A stretch of DNA of 64,000 nucleotides from Acidobacteriaceae bacterium (GTDB lineage: Bacteria > Acidobacteriota > Terriglobia > Terriglobales > Acidobacteriaceae). Under the pieces are notes generated by a model, which ran no database searches, was not told the DNA's origin, and worked only from the letters and a program-made list of their open reading frames with translations. The stretch is from positions 34,268-98,267 of the forward strand of contig CAHJWL010000014.1 of NCBI GenBank assembly GCA_903642235.1. The letters are read 5' to 3'. Of this stretch, positions 7,240-16,675 are shown piece by piece. Position numbers and translations under genes: made by a program. The first letter of the stretch is position 1. Every line of letters begins with the position of its first letter.

Positions 7240-9270
7240 TTAGGCTGCGCTTGCTTCCCGCTCCATGGCACGCGTATATGTCGTGAGTGCCAGCAACGGA
7301 AAGTACTGCTTATAGAGGTGATAGCCGAGGTAAAAGACTCTCGGAAAGCCCGTTCCGGTGTAATAACTCTCGCCGTTTCTTTCCGGCATCAACTCGTCCC
7401 AGCTTCCATCTTCGTGCTGCCGCTCAATAAGCCAGCGAATTCCCTTGGCGACCGAGTCTGACCGTGTGTCTCCTGCGGCGAGCAGACCCAGAAGCGCCCA
7501 TGCCGTCTGAGACGGTGTGCTGGGTCCAATCCCGCGCTGCGCCGGGTCGTCATACGTGCCGCAGCTTTCGCCCCATCCACCGTCCGCGTTCTGCACCATG
7601 CGAATCCACTCCGCCGCCTGCTGCACGGGCGGCTCATGGTTCCAGAAGCCGATCGCCTCCAGGCCACGCAGAACCAGAAACGTGCCATAAAGATAGTTCA
7701 CACCCCATCGCCCGAACCAGCTGCCGTCTGACTCCTGTTCCTTCAAAATGAACTGCACGGCCTTTTGCACCCGGGGATCCTCTCGCGTGCAGCCGTAAAG
7801 CGATAGCATCTCGAGCATCCTGCCTGTGATATCGACCGTCGGCGGATCGAGCATGGCGTTGTGATCGGCAAAGGGAATGTACTGGAAGATGCTCTTGGTG
7901 TTGTCCTTGTCGAATGCAGCCCAGCCACCGTTCTTGCATTGCATTGCCCATATCCAGGTCAGGGCACGCTGGCATACCTCATCCTGATACCGTTCGCGCG
8001 GGTTCGCCACATTCTTGAGTGCCAGCAGAACCTGGGCCGTATCATCTACATCCGGGTAGAACTCATTGTTGAACTCGAAGTACCAGCCACCCGGTTCCAC
8101 GTTCGGAACCTTCTCCGCCCAGTCCCCTTTGTGCCGGACCTCCTTCGACAGAACCCAGTCCGCGGCGCGCAGCAGCCGTGGGTCGTCTTTGGGCACACCG
8201 GCTTCGCCCAGCGCATAGATGGCCTGCGCGGTATCCCATACGGGGGGAAAGCAGGGCTGCATCCGGAAGGTCGGAACCGGGTACTCCGGCGTGCCATCGG
8301 GACAGTCAATGCCCAGCTTCTCAAACTCATCCAGCGCCCGGATCATCTGCGGGTCGTCGACCGATCGACCGAGGCAGCGCAGGGCCACAATCGAGTTCAG
8401 CATGGCCGGATAGATGGCTCCCAGTCCGTCGGACTTCTCGAACCGCTCCAGCATCCAGGCCTCCGCCTTGCGAAGAGCCACCTTCCGCAGCGGACGGATA
8501 TGAACCCTCTCCGAGAGGTGCGCCAGCCGGTCCCAGAATAGAAAGAAGTTCCGCCAACTCACCGGCCTCTTCTTATCCCAGCGCAGCCTGAGGTCCGCAT
8601 TCTCGCGGCCGCCGACAAACAACTCACTGATGCCCTGCTCCGGCGCAAGCTTTTTGAACGGCTTCTTTGCGTAAATAATCGAAAGCGGTACAAGAATGCC
8701 CCGCGACCACGAGCTGATCTCGTAGATGTTGAAGTAAAACCAGTTCGGAAACAGCACGATCTCGGGCGGAATTGCCGGCACGGCATCGTAATCGTACTGA
8801 CCGAGCGCGCAGAGATAGATCTTTGTAAATGTGTTGCACTCCACCACCCCGCCAAGCGCGAGAACGTTCTCACGGATCTTCACCATCACGGGATCGTCGG
8901 TGGTGTATCCCATCAGCTTCAACGCCAGATAGGCCTTCACCCCGTAACTCACATTTGAAACTCCGCCGGGGTAGAGACTCCAGCCGCCATCCTCGTTCTG
9001 ATGTCGGAGGATCTCGTTGACCGCCCGCTCCATCTTTCCAGGATCACCCGTACCAAGCAGGGTGTGCATGAAGATGTAATCGGCCTCGAGCATGACGTCC
9101 GCTTCGAGTTCCCCGCACCAGTACCCCTCGGTCTCTTGCTGACCAAGGAGCCACTCCTTTGCCCGCTCTAGGCCATCCTTGACGCGGTCCAGGGCCAGAT
9201 CCATGCGCCCAAAGCGCGGCTGACTTGAACCGGAAGAGGTCAATCCCGAGTTGTGAGGAACTTCATTCAT
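7240..9270 (-). CDS. shc: Squalene-hopene cyclase
   Basis: Class II triterpene cyclase, 676 aa, turning squalene into hopene/hopanol at the membrane. The catalytic acid motif DVDD is at 407-410 within YPDVDDTAQ. Several QW repeats (for example QNEDGGWSLYPGG near 91, QESDGSW, QNADGGWGE, QHEDGSWDE) mark the double alpha-barrel. The aromatic-rich C-terminus (YYTGTGFPRVFYLGYHLYKQ) matches the family end. The start chosen is the ATG 18 bases downstream of ispH, so the two are co-transcribed. It is the committed step that hpnH, hpnA and hpnG elaborate. Confidence 0.96.
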   Translation of the reverse strand: MNEVPHNSGLTSSGSSQPRFGRMDLALDRVKDGLERAKEWLLGQQETEGYWCGELEADVMLEADYIFMHTLLGTGDPGKMERAVNEILRHQNEDGGWSLYPGGVSNVSYGVKAYLALKLMGYTTDDPVMVKIRENVLALGGVVECNTFTKIYLCALGQYDYDAVPAIPPEIVLFPNWFYFNIYEISSWSRGILVPLSIIYAKKPFKKLAPEQGISELFVGGRENADLRLRWDKKRPVSWRNFFLFWDRLAHLSERVHIRPLRKVALRKAEAWMLERFEKSDGLGAIYPAMLNSIVALRCLGRSVDDPQMIRALDEFEKLGIDCPDGTPEYPVPTFRMQPCFPPVWDTAQAIYALGEAGVPKDDPRLLRAADWVLSKEVRHKGDWAEKVPNVEPGGWYFEFNNEFYPDVDDTAQVLLALKNVANPRERYQDEVCQRALTWIWAMQCKNGGWAAFDKDNTKSIFQYIPFADHNAMLDPPTVDITGRMLEMLSLYGCTREDPRVQKAVQFILKEQESDGSWFGRWGVNYLYGTFLVLRGLEAIGFWNHEPPVQQAAEWIRMVQNADGGWGESCGTYDDPAQRGIGPSTPSQTAWALLGLLAAGDTRSDSVAKGIRWLIERQHEDGSWDELMPERNGESYYTGTGFPRVFYLGYHLYKQYFPLLALTTYTRAMEREASAA

Positions 9271-9288
9271 GGTGTGCGGGCCAAAGCC

Positions 9289-10311
9289 CTAGCGCGCCAC
9301 CGCCGGCGCAGACGCAATTGCCTGCACAATCTCGGGGGGCAAGCCAAAACGCACATTCTCCGGCATGACTTCGATCTCGGATGCATCCCCAAACCCGCGT
9401 TCCCGCAGGAACGTCACCACCTCCTGCACCAGCACCTCAGGCGCGGAGGCACCGGCAGTAACGGCAACCTTCCCGACACCGTCCAGCCAGTTCGGCTGAA
9501 TATCCTCAGCCTTGTCGATCAAGAAGCTTCGTGTGCCCAGATTTTCCGACACCTCAACCAGCCGGTTCGAGTTCGAACTGTTCCGCGATCCCACCACCAG
9601 GACCAGATCAGCCGTATGCGCCACGTTCTTGACGGCGGTCTGCCGATTCTCGGTCGCGTAACAGATATCCTGCGCGTGTGGCCCGACGATGGTCGGAAAC
9701 TTGATCTTCAACGCCTCGATCATCGTGCGCGCTTCGTCGAGCGACAGCGTTGTTTGCGTGAGGTAGGCCACCTTGTTCGGGTCCGGCACAACCAGCGCCC
9801 GAACCTCTTCGACCGTCGAGACCACCTGCGTCACATCCGGCGCCTCGCCCTGCGTTCCCTCCACCTCTTCGTGGTCGCGATGCCCGACCAGCACGAGCGA
9901 GTAGCCCTGCTTCGCAAACTTGACCGCTTCCACATGGACCTTTGTCACCAGGGGGCAGGTCGCGTCAATAACCTTCAAGCCGCGTTCCTTTGCCCGGCTC
10001 CGCACCGCCGGCGAGACTCCATGCGCGGAGTAAATGACCCGGCAGCCCTCCGGAACCTCGTCCAGTTCGTTCACAAAGATCGCACCTTTTTTCGCCAGGT
10101 CCGTCACAACGTAACTGTTGTGCACAATCTCCTTGCGCACATAGATCGGAGCGCCAAATGTGTCGAGCGCGATCTGCACAATGTCGATCGCCCGCACCAC
10201 GCCGGCACAGAAGCCCCGCGGCTTGAGCAGAAAAACCTGCTTCGTCTGAGCGTCCGTACTTTCAAGCGCTTCCGGATTTGCGGAGAGAGGTGCCAAGGCT
10301 GAGGAACTCAC
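9289..10311 (-). CDS. ispH: 4-hydroxy-3-methylbut-2-enyl diphosphate reductase
   Basis: Last enzyme of the MEP isoprenoid pathway, making IPP and DMAPP from HMBPP, 340 aa. The three iron-sulfur cysteines are visible in PRGFCAGVVRA, DATCPLVTKVH and DICYATENRQ, and the substrate-binding segments YSAHGVSP and SRNSSNSNRL are present. About 25 extra N-terminal residues precede the usual start of the fold; a start nearer QVFLLKPRG has no better initiator. It lies immediately upstream of shc (18 bases), linking isoprenoid supply to hopanoid synthesis, and 104 bases downstream of recN. Confidence 0.95.
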   Translation of the reverse strand: MSSSALAPLSANPEALESTDAQTKQVFLLKPRGFCAGVVRAIDIVQIALDTFGAPIYVRKEIVHNSYVVTDLAKKGAIFVNELDEVPEGCRVIYSAHGVSPAVRSRAKERGLKVIDATCPLVTKVHVEAVKFAKQGYSLVLVGHRDHEEVEGTQGEAPDVTQVVSTVEEVRALVVPDPNKVAYLTQTTLSLDEARTMIEALKIKFPTIVGPHAQDICYATENRQTAVKNVAHTADLVLVVGSRNSSNSNRLVEVSENLGTRSFLIDKAEDIQPNWLDGVGKVAVTAGASAPEVLVQEVVTFLRERGFGDASEIEVMPENVRFGLPPEIVQAIASAPAVAR

Positions 10312-10415
10312 TTGAGAAGTATACCGCGTTCACCGGCTGTTCGCTCCGGAAGTGACCCCGCGTGACTACCATCGGGCGGTGCTCCGCCAGGCTGAAAAGC
10401 AGGGCAGCCGCATAC

Positions 10416-12104
10416 TTATCGGCTTGCCGCCAGCAGATGCTCGGCATGGCGAATGCTCGTCTCGGTCAGCGTCGCTCCACTGAGCATCCGCGCAATCTCT
10501 TCCCGGCGTTCCTCATCGGTAAGCGGCCGAATCGTTGTTTGTGTCCGCCCCTTCGCTTCGGTCTTCGCGATCAGGTAATGACGGTCGCCAAAGGCGGCGA
10601 TCTGCGGAAGATGCGTGATACACAGCACCTGCTGCCCCTTCGCCAGGGACTTCAGCTTCTGTCCGACGGCCTCCGCTGCCCGGCCGCCGATACCGACATC
10701 AATCTCATCAAAGATCAGGCTGCGCTCCAACTCACCCTTCCGCCGGCGCCCGCGCACCTCGTCCTCCACCGTCACCTTCAGGGCCAGCATCACGCGCGAC
10801 ATCTCGCCTCCAGAGGCCACCTCGTCCAGCGGCTTGAGAGGTTCCCCGGCGTTCGTCGCAATTACAAAGTCGATCGCGTCATAGCCATTCCCCGTCCATT
10901 GCCGTACGTCCTCGGGACGTCCCTGAACCGTGATTGCCAGCTGTGCCCGCATCGCCAGCTCCCCAACCGCTGTCTCAGCCCGCTTCTGCAGCCGCTCCGC
11001 CGCGAGTCGCCGCGCATCGCTGAGTCGTCCCGCTGCCGTCTGATAAGCCTTCGCTTGCGCGGCCTGTGTCTCGTGCAACTCCCGCAGCAGCTCATCCCGA
11101 TTCTCCACCTCGTTCAGCCTGGCGCTCGCCGCCTCGCCGAACGCGATGACCTGGGCCAGACTCGGGCCGTACTTCCGCTTCAGCCGCTCCAGCGCTGCCA
11201 GCCGATCCTCAAGCGTGGCCAGCCGGTCCGGCGATGCCTGCACGTCTTCGGCAAAGTCCCGCACGCTTGCGTCTACATCCTCGATACTCGCCTTGGCCTC
11301 CGCCAGCCGCTGCGCCGCATCGAGAAAGCGTGGATCAAAGCGTGCCAGCTCCTCCACCTGCTTCAGCGCCGAGCCTACAGTCGTCTCCGCCGACTGCTCA
11401 GCCTCATACAGCAGCTCATGCGCCGTCATCGCCGCCGCGTACAGCCGCTCCGCATTGCTCAGAATGCGCTTCTCCGCCTCCAGTCTGGCGTCCTCGTCCT
11501 CACTCTCGATCTCTGCCTCCGCGATCTCCACGCTCTGAAACCGCCACAGGTCCGCCGCCCGCAGCCGGTCCGCGGAGGCCGTCTCCATCTCCTCCAGCCG
11601 GCGTGATGTCGCCTGCCACGCGGCAAAAGCCGTCCGCACCTCTTCTAATCCGGCGCCGCTGAAGCGATCAAGCAGCAGCCGCTGCTGCGTTCCGTCAAAG
11701 GAGCTTGTTGTCTCGCTCTGTGCATGGATCGACGCCAGCTCAGGTCCCAGCTGCCGCAAGACCGCCACCGTCGCCGGCTGATTATTGACGAAGACTCGCC
11801 CCTTGCCCGTCAGTGTGATCTCGCGCCGCACCAGAATCGTCTCCTCCGCGGAGTCGATCCCGTTCGCTTCGAGCACCGCATCCGCTCCCGGCGTCGCTTC
11901 AAAGACGCACGCGAGCGTAGCGCGCTCCTGCCCATGACGCACCACGTCGCTCGATGCCTTGCCGCCCAGCAGCAACACCAGCGCATCGATCAGAATGGAC
12001 TTACCGGCCCCCGTCTCGCCCGTCAGAAGATTCAGCCCCGGCCCAAACTGCACCTCCGCCCGATCAATCACGGTGTAGTTCTCCGCGCGTAGCTCGAGCA
12101 ACAT
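10416..12104 (-). CDS. recN: DNA repair protein RecN
   Basis: SMC-like ATPase for double-strand-break repair, 562 aa. Walker A is GETGAGKS in the N-terminal head; a long coiled-coil middle (about 160-370) is followed by the ABC signature SGGEMSRVML and Walker B LIFDEIDVGIGG. I place the start at the ATG of MLLELRAENY because AGGAGGAGAT lies 5 bases upstream, a near-perfect ribosome binding site; the frame is open 21 codons further up but without a good site. It is the first gene of the minus-strand run leading into ispH and shc. The pairing with hopanoid genes is probably positional rather than functional. Confidence 0.94.
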   Translation of the reverse strand: MLLELRAENYTVIDRAEVQFGPGLNLLTGETGAGKSILIDALVLLLGGKASSDVVRHGQERATLACVFEATPGADAVLEANGIDSAEETILVRREITLTGKGRVFVNNQPATVAVLRQLGPELASIHAQSETTSSFDGTQQRLLLDRFSGAGLEEVRTAFAAWQATSRRLEEMETASADRLRAADLWRFQSVEIAEAEIESEDEDARLEAEKRILSNAERLYAAAMTAHELLYEAEQSAETTVGSALKQVEELARFDPRFLDAAQRLAEAKASIEDVDASVRDFAEDVQASPDRLATLEDRLAALERLKRKYGPSLAQVIAFGEAASARLNEVENRDELLRELHETQAAQAKAYQTAAGRLSDARRLAAERLQKRAETAVGELAMRAQLAITVQGRPEDVRQWTGNGYDAIDFVIATNAGEPLKPLDEVASGGEMSRVMLALKVTVEDEVRGRRRKGELERSLIFDEIDVGIGGRAAEAVGQKLKSLAKGQQVLCITHLPQIAAFGDRHYLIAKTEAKGRTQTTIRPLTDEERREEIARMLSGATLTETSIRHAEHLLAASR

Positions 12105-12281
12105 CGCATCTCCTCCTGCGCGGGCCGGGCTGGCCCGTATCGCGAGCATAGCAAAGCCGCCCGACACCCGTGCTTCGGCCTCATCCTAGAGCGCGCGCAC
12201 CCTCCGCGGTACCCCCTGGCGGAGCCGCTCGCCTCTCCGGCCCGTGCGCAAACCAGTACACTAAACGCCAGATCTATCCTT

Positions 12282-13073
12282 ATGCTGCCTCTCTTCTCCC
12301 TAGCTCTGCTCTTAGTCCAGGACGACGCCGCGCCTGCCCCTGTCCCGGCTGCCCCCGCCAGCTCCAGTGCACTCATGGAAATGATCCACAACAGCGGTCC
12401 GCTTGCCTTTGCTGTGCTGATTCTTCTCTTAATCGCCAGCATCTTTTCCTGGACCGTGATGCTGTCGAAGTGGACCTACTTTCGTCGCGCTCAGACCCAG
12501 GGAACCCGCTTCGTCCGCGCCTTCCGCAAGTCCGGCCGTCTGAGCGAGATCGCCTCCGTCGCCGAGCAGTTCAAACCCAGCCCACTCGTCACCGTCTTCA
12601 CTGAGATCCACGACGAGTACATCCGCCAAAGCGCCGGCCGCGGCCTCCCGCGCAACCCATCCGGCCTCGAACGTGCCGCGCAGACCGCCTCGAGCGAAGC
12701 CCTTACCGTCATGGAGCAGCGCATGACCTGGCTCGCCACCATCGCAGCCGTCGCGCCTTTTATCGGCCTCTTCGGCACGGTCATGGGCATCATCGACGCC
12801 TTCCACGGGCTCGGCACGCAAGGTTCTGCCACGCTGCGCGCCGTAGCGCCGGGCATCTCGGAGGCCCTGATCACCACGGCCGCCGGCCTCGTCGTCGCCA
12901 TCCCCGCCGTCGTCGGCTATAACCAGCTCACCGCGCGGTTGCGTGACTTTGGCGCGCGCATGGATGACTTCGGGCGAGAGCTCCTGAACGCGATCGAGAA
13001 CGCCGCCATGATGACGCCCGCCTCGTCTGCGGCACCCGTCCTCCCGGAAGAGCCCCGGCGAAGGAGCTTCTAG
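12282..13073 (+). CDS. tolQ: MotA/TolQ/ExbB proton channel protein (TolQ)
   Basis: Inner-membrane proton-channel subunit, 263 aa, energising the Tol-Pal system. Three membrane segments can be read: near 38-60 (LAFAVLILLLIASIFSW), near 145-165 (TIAAVAPFIGLFGTVMGII) and near 190-210 (ALITTAAGLVVAIPAVVGY), with the family signature APFIGLFGTVMGI. A hydrophobic, Pro/Ala-rich stretch precedes the first segment and could be a signal-like extension; an ATG at 12375 (MEMIHNS) is a possible alternative start, and neither start has a strong ribosome binding site. It begins the six-gene tol-pal set and is 2 bases from tolR. Confidence 0.92.
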   Translation: MLPLFSLALLLVQDDAAPAPVPAAPASSSALMEMIHNSGPLAFAVLILLLIASIFSWTVMLSKWTYFRRAQTQGTRFVRAFRKSGRLSEIASVAEQFKPSPLVTVFTEIHDEYIRQSAGRGLPRNPSGLERAAQTASSEALTVMEQRMTWLATIAAVAPFIGLFGTVMGIIDAFHGLGTQGSATLRAVAPGISEALITTAAGLVVAIPAVVGYNQLTARLRDFGARMDDFGRELLNAIENAAMMTPASSAAPVLPEEPRRRSF

Positions 13074-13075
13074 CC

Positions 13076-13501
13076 ATGGCCTTCACCGCTCGCAGCGGCT
13101 CCAGCCCCCGCACTCAGACCGCTCTCGCCGAGATCAACATCACTCCGCTCGTCGACGTCGTCCTTGTGCTGCTGCTCATCTTCATGATCAGCGCCCCGGT
13201 GCTTCAGTCCGGAGTCGAGGTCGCCATCCCCAAGACCCGCACGGTCAATGCCCTCTCTGAAGAACGCATGGTCGTGACCATCAACAAGGACCAGAACGTC
13301 TTCCTCCAGGACAAACCGATCAACATCAATGACCTGCCAACCCGCCTGAAGGCGACAGTGACGGGCGATCCTGCGCGGCGCGTCATCTACGTCCGCGCTG
13401 ACGAGCAGGTGCCGTTTGGCGCCTTCGCGTCCGTCATGGATGCAGTGAAGCAGGCCGGCATCACCAACATCAGCATCGTCACCCGTCCGGTCGACAAGTA
13501 A
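13076..13501 (+). CDS. tolR: ExbD/TolR biopolymer transport protein
   Basis: Single-pass inner-membrane protein, 141 aa, partner of TolQ in using the proton gradient. The transmembrane helix (INITPLVDVVLVLLLIFMI) contains the essential Asp of the PLVDVVLVLL motif. The periplasmic domain ends with the usual VMDAVKQAGITNISIVT segment. Two bases separate it from tolQ and 4 bases from the next gene, so all three are one translation unit. Confidence 0.94.
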   Translation: MAFTARSGSSPRTQTALAEINITPLVDVVLVLLLIFMISAPVLQSGVEVAIPKTRTVNALSEERMVVTINKDQNVFLQDKPININDLPTRLKATVTGDPARRVIYVRADEQVPFGAFASVMDAVKQAGITNISIVTRPVDK

Positions 13502-13505
13502 CCAG

Positions 13506-14318
13506 ATGGCCGCAACCCAGCAGGAATGGAGTACTAAAACCGCCGCGAAGGGCGAGAGCGAGCGCATCAGCTTCCTCGGCTCTCTGCTCCTGCATGCCCT
13601 TGTCTTCGGAGCCATCGTCACCGGCTCGCTCGCCTTCCGCCACCACGGGCAGACCTGGGGCCAGCACGACATGGCCGCCGGCGCTATCCAGGCCACCATG
13701 GTGAGCTCACTCCCGCTTCCACCACGCCAGAAATCGCTCGATACCGGCGTCCTCACCTCGGAGAAGCCCAGCCCAGCGCCAACGCCGCCCAAAGAGCGCA
13801 CCGAGCCGCCGCCGTCTCCGAAAGACATCCCGCTCCTCAAGAAAGAACAACCTAAGCCGCCCAAAGTTGCCGACCGTTCAACCCCCGAGCCGCTCAAACA
13901 TCCGCAGCCCGTCCGCCCTGACCCCACCAAGGCGACCTCCGGCGAAACGGCCGGCATCCGCATCGCGCAAGCCACCATGCAACTCAAGAACGGCACCGCC
14001 TCCATCAGCGTCGAAGATCGTGCCTTCGGAGCGCGCTTTGCCTACTACGTCAACATCGTCAATCGCAAAGTCGCGCAGAACTGGTTAACTCAGGAAGCCG
14101 ACCCGCGCGCGAGCGAAGGCAAGCGCGTCACCATCGTCTTCGACATCAACCGCGACGGCATCCCCTCGAACATCCGCGTCGAAGGTCCAAGCGGTTCGCC
14201 ATCCCTCGATCAGTCCGCGAAACGAGCCGTGCAACGTGTCCAGGATGAGGGCTTCGGTCCCCTTCCCGCCGGCGATCACATCACGGTTGACTATGCCTTC
14301 GATTACCGCCAGCAGTAG
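13506..14318 (+). CDS. TonB/TolA-like energy transducer
   Basis: Periplasm-spanning protein of 270 aa. A short cytoplasmic N-terminus and one membrane helix (LLLHALVFGAIVTGSLAF) are followed by a proline/lysine-rich linker (about 75-140) and a C-terminal TonB/TolA-type domain (YYVNIVNRKVAQNW to ITVDYAFDYRQQ). By position between tolR and tolB it fills the TolA slot, although the C-terminal fold resembles TonB. It may link TolQR in the inner membrane to TolB-Pal in the outer membrane. Confidence 0.85.
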   Translation: MAATQQEWSTKTAAKGESERISFLGSLLLHALVFGAIVTGSLAFRHHGQTWGQHDMAAGAIQATMVSSLPLPPRQKSLDTGVLTSEKPSPAPTPPKERTEPPPSPKDIPLLKKEQPKPPKVADRSTPEPLKHPQPVRPDPTKATSGETAGIRIAQATMQLKNGTASISVEDRAFGARFAYYVNIVNRKVAQNWLTQEADPRASEGKRVTIVFDINRDGIPSNIRVEGPSGSPSLDQSAKRAVQRVQDEGFGPLPAGDHITVDYAFDYRQQ

Positions 14319-14370
14319 CCCTCTGCTTTCCTGTCCCTCGCCACGCACTTTGCAGCTACCATGGGTTTGC

Positions 14371-15732
14371 ATGTTCCGAGTCTCCCGATCGTCCCCTTCC
14401 TTCAGCCGCGCTCTCTCCGGCCTTCTCACTCTGTTCGTTCTCGTAGTCTGTTCGCCAGCGCAGGACACCTTCCACACCGAGACCTCGAGTGGCGCGGATC
14501 GCATTCGCATCGCCGTCGCCGACTTCAAGCCCGCCGGCGCGGACGCCCAGACTGGCTCACTTAAGCAGACCTTCGACACCACGCTCTCAAGCGATCTGAC
14601 CGCCGCCGGTATCTTTGACATCGTCTCAAAGAGCCTGCAGCCGCAGGCCACGCCCGGCGGTCCGCAGGAGATCAGCCTCGCGCAGTGGGCGGCCTCGCCG
14701 TCCTCTGCCGCCATGGTCGCCTTCGGCTCGCTGGCCGCGCAGAGTGGCCACGTCACCGTGCAGGGCTACCTCTTTGACGCCAAGAACACGCAATTTCCGC
14801 AGGTGCTGGTCAAGCAATACAGCGAAGAGGCGACTGAGGACTCCGCCCGTCAGATCGCCCATCGCTTCGCTGACGAGATCATCTTCCGCCTGGGCGGCGG
14901 CATCCCCGGTATAGCCGAGACCAGAATCTTCTACATCAAGCTGGGTGGCGGTAACAAGGAAGTCTGGTCCATGGACTACGACGGCGCGAACCCCCACGCC
15001 CTGACCAGCCTCGGCACCGTCTCGATCTCGCCGCGCGTCGCGCCCGATAACTCTCGCGTCGCCTTCTCGTCACTCGGCCGCGATGGCTTCCAGATCCGCA
15101 TGTACTCTCTCCTGCTCGGCCGCATGGTCACCCTGCCCATCGCTGGCGGCACGAATCTCTCACCCGCCTGGTCACCCAACGGCCGCGAGTTCGCCTACTC
15201 CTCCTCGCGCTCGGGCGACCCGGAGATCTGGATCGCGGACTCAAACGGCGGCTCCTCGCGCCGGATCACCAGCTTTCACGGACCCGATGTCTCGCCCACC
15301 TACAACCCCAAGAGCGGCGCGCAGATTGCCTGGATCAGCGGCCGCACCGGTCTGCCGCAGCTCTACATCATGGAGACCGACGGCTCCGGCGTGCAGCGCC
15401 TGACCGATGGCGGCTACGCGACCTCGCCCTCCTGGTCGCCCAACGGTCAATTCATCGCGTATGCCTGGAATCGCAAGTACGGCCCGGGCGCTCCCGGAGG
15501 CCAGGACATCTACGTCATGGAGGTTGCCAGCAAGCGTTGGATCCAGCTCACGCACGATATCGGCCGCTGCGATTTCCCCTCCTGGTCGCCCGACGGCCGT
15601 CACATCGTCTTTGCCAACTCCGCGAGCGGCCGCGCCGGTGACACAACCGTCATGTCCATGCTCGCCGATGGAACCCAACGCCACGCCCTCACCGGCTCCG
15701 GTGCCGACATGCCAAACTGGAGTTGGAAGTAA
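14371..15732 (+). CDS. tolB: Tol-Pal system beta-propeller protein TolB
   Basis: Periplasmic TolB, 453 aa. I choose the ATG at 14371 because it starts a clear signal peptide (MFRVSRSSPSFSRALSGLLT, then a hydrophobic core ending near CSPAQ); the frame is open upstream into the TolA-like gene but that is overlap. An N-terminal domain (RIRIAVADFKPAG) is followed by five to six WD40-like propeller repeats with the recurring SPAWSPNG, SPSWSPNG and FPSWSPDG motifs. TolB docks on Pal and on TolA. The gene sits 52 bases after the TolA-like gene and 71 before pal. Confidence 0.93.
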   Translation: MFRVSRSSPSFSRALSGLLTLFVLVVCSPAQDTFHTETSSGADRIRIAVADFKPAGADAQTGSLKQTFDTTLSSDLTAAGIFDIVSKSLQPQATPGGPQEISLAQWAASPSSAAMVAFGSLAAQSGHVTVQGYLFDAKNTQFPQVLVKQYSEEATEDSARQIAHRFADEIIFRLGGGIPGIAETRIFYIKLGGGNKEVWSMDYDGANPHALTSLGTVSISPRVAPDNSRVAFSSLGRDGFQIRMYSLLLGRMVTLPIAGGTNLSPAWSPNGREFAYSSSRSGDPEIWIADSNGGSSRRITSFHGPDVSPTYNPKSGAQIAWISGRTGLPQLYIMETDGSGVQRLTDGGYATSPSWSPNGQFIAYAWNRKYGPGAPGGQDIYVMEVASKRWIQLTHDIGRCDFPSWSPDGRHIVFANSASGRAGDTTVMSMLADGTQRHALTGSGADMPNWSWK

Positions 15733-15803
15733 GCTATACGGTGTACTGCCGCAATGCGGCAGAGAAAAGTACCTCTGCCGAGTGCAGAGCAGGAGAAAGT
15801 TCG

Positions 15804-16577
15804 ATGATGTTGAAGTCCGCTCGATGGAGAAACCTTCTCACCACGGCCGTCGCCGTAACCGCTATGGCAGCCCTCTCCGGCTGCCACAAGAAAGCCAGTG
15901 GTGTGAACCCCGCCACCCTGGGACCAACCGCTGACACGACCAGCGCGACACCCACCGCCACCATCAGCGCGGATCCGCTTTCCATTGATCTCGGTCAGTC
16001 CGTTGTTCTCAACTGGCGCACCACCGGCGCCTCCGCTGTCACCATCGACGGCATCGGCCAGGTACCCGTCAACGGCACCCAGACCGTGTCGCCCTCCAAT
16101 TCGACCAACTTCCACCTGGTCGCGAAGAACGATGCCGGCGGCTCAACGGAAGCCAACGTGCGCGTAACGGTCCGCGTCGCCGCTGCGCCCACTGCCCCGA
16201 CAGCCGATGCCTCGGGCGACATGGGCTCGGATGCTGCATTCCATCAGGCCGTGCCAGACGCCTTCTTCGACTACGACAGCTACGAACTCCGCCCTGACGC
16301 ACAGCAGGCAGCCACCTCGGCCGCCAGCTACCTGGCGAGCCATCCGTCCATCCGCGTCGTCATCGGCGGCTACTCGGACGAGCGTGGTTCGGCCGAGTAC
16401 AACCTGGCCCTGGGTGAGAACCGCGCCAACTCCGCGCGGCAGGCGCTCGTCACGGCCGGTATTGCGCCCTCTCGCCTTCGTGTCGTCTCCTACGGCAAGG
16501 AAAAGCAGTTCTGCTCGGAGTCGACTGAAAGCTGCTGGCAGCAGAATCGTCGCGCGCAGTTCTCGCTTGATCGCTAG
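15804..16577 (+). CDS. pal: Peptidoglycan-associated lipoprotein Pal
   Basis: Outer-membrane lipoprotein, 257 aa. The start (tandem ATGATG) follows AGGAGAAAG and opens a lipoprotein signal peptide ending in the lipobox LSGC, so the mature protein begins at that Cys. A central Ig-like/linker section (about 45-145) is unusual in length compared with short enterobacterial Pal. The C-terminal OmpA-like domain has FFDYDSYELRPDA, VVIGGYSDERGSAEYN and LGENRANSARQAL, the diaminopimelate-binding region. It is followed by a strong terminator (16592-16630). Confidence 0.94.
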   Translation: MMLKSARWRNLLTTAVAVTAMAALSGCHKKASGVNPATLGPTADTTSATPTATISADPLSIDLGQSVVLNWRTTGASAVTIDGIGQVPVNGTQTVSPSNSTNFHLVAKNDAGGSTEANVRVTVRVAAAPTAPTADASGDMGSDAAFHQAVPDAFFDYDSYELRPDAQQAATSAASYLASHPSIRVVIGGYSDERGSAEYNLALGENRANSARQALVTAGIAPSRLRVVSYGKEKQFCSESTESCWQQNRRAQFSLDR

Positions 16578-16591
16578 GCATCGCGTCAACC

Positions 16592-16633
16592 AGGCAGCCG
16601 CGTCGTCCTCACCGCGGCTGCCTTTCCTTTTCT
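16592..16633 (+). terminator. Intrinsic terminator between pal and cpoB
   Basis: Perfect 11-bp stem AGGCAGCCGCG (16592-16602) with CGCGGCTGCCT (16613-16623) around a 10-base loop, followed by TTCCTTTTCTT. Its place inside the tol-pal set suggests that most transcripts stop after pal, or that cpoB is expressed at a lower level or from its own promoter. Confidence 0.85.
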
Positions 16634-16675
16634 TCGGACCGCCCATCTCCCAAACCCGTTTCAAAGGTCGAACGT

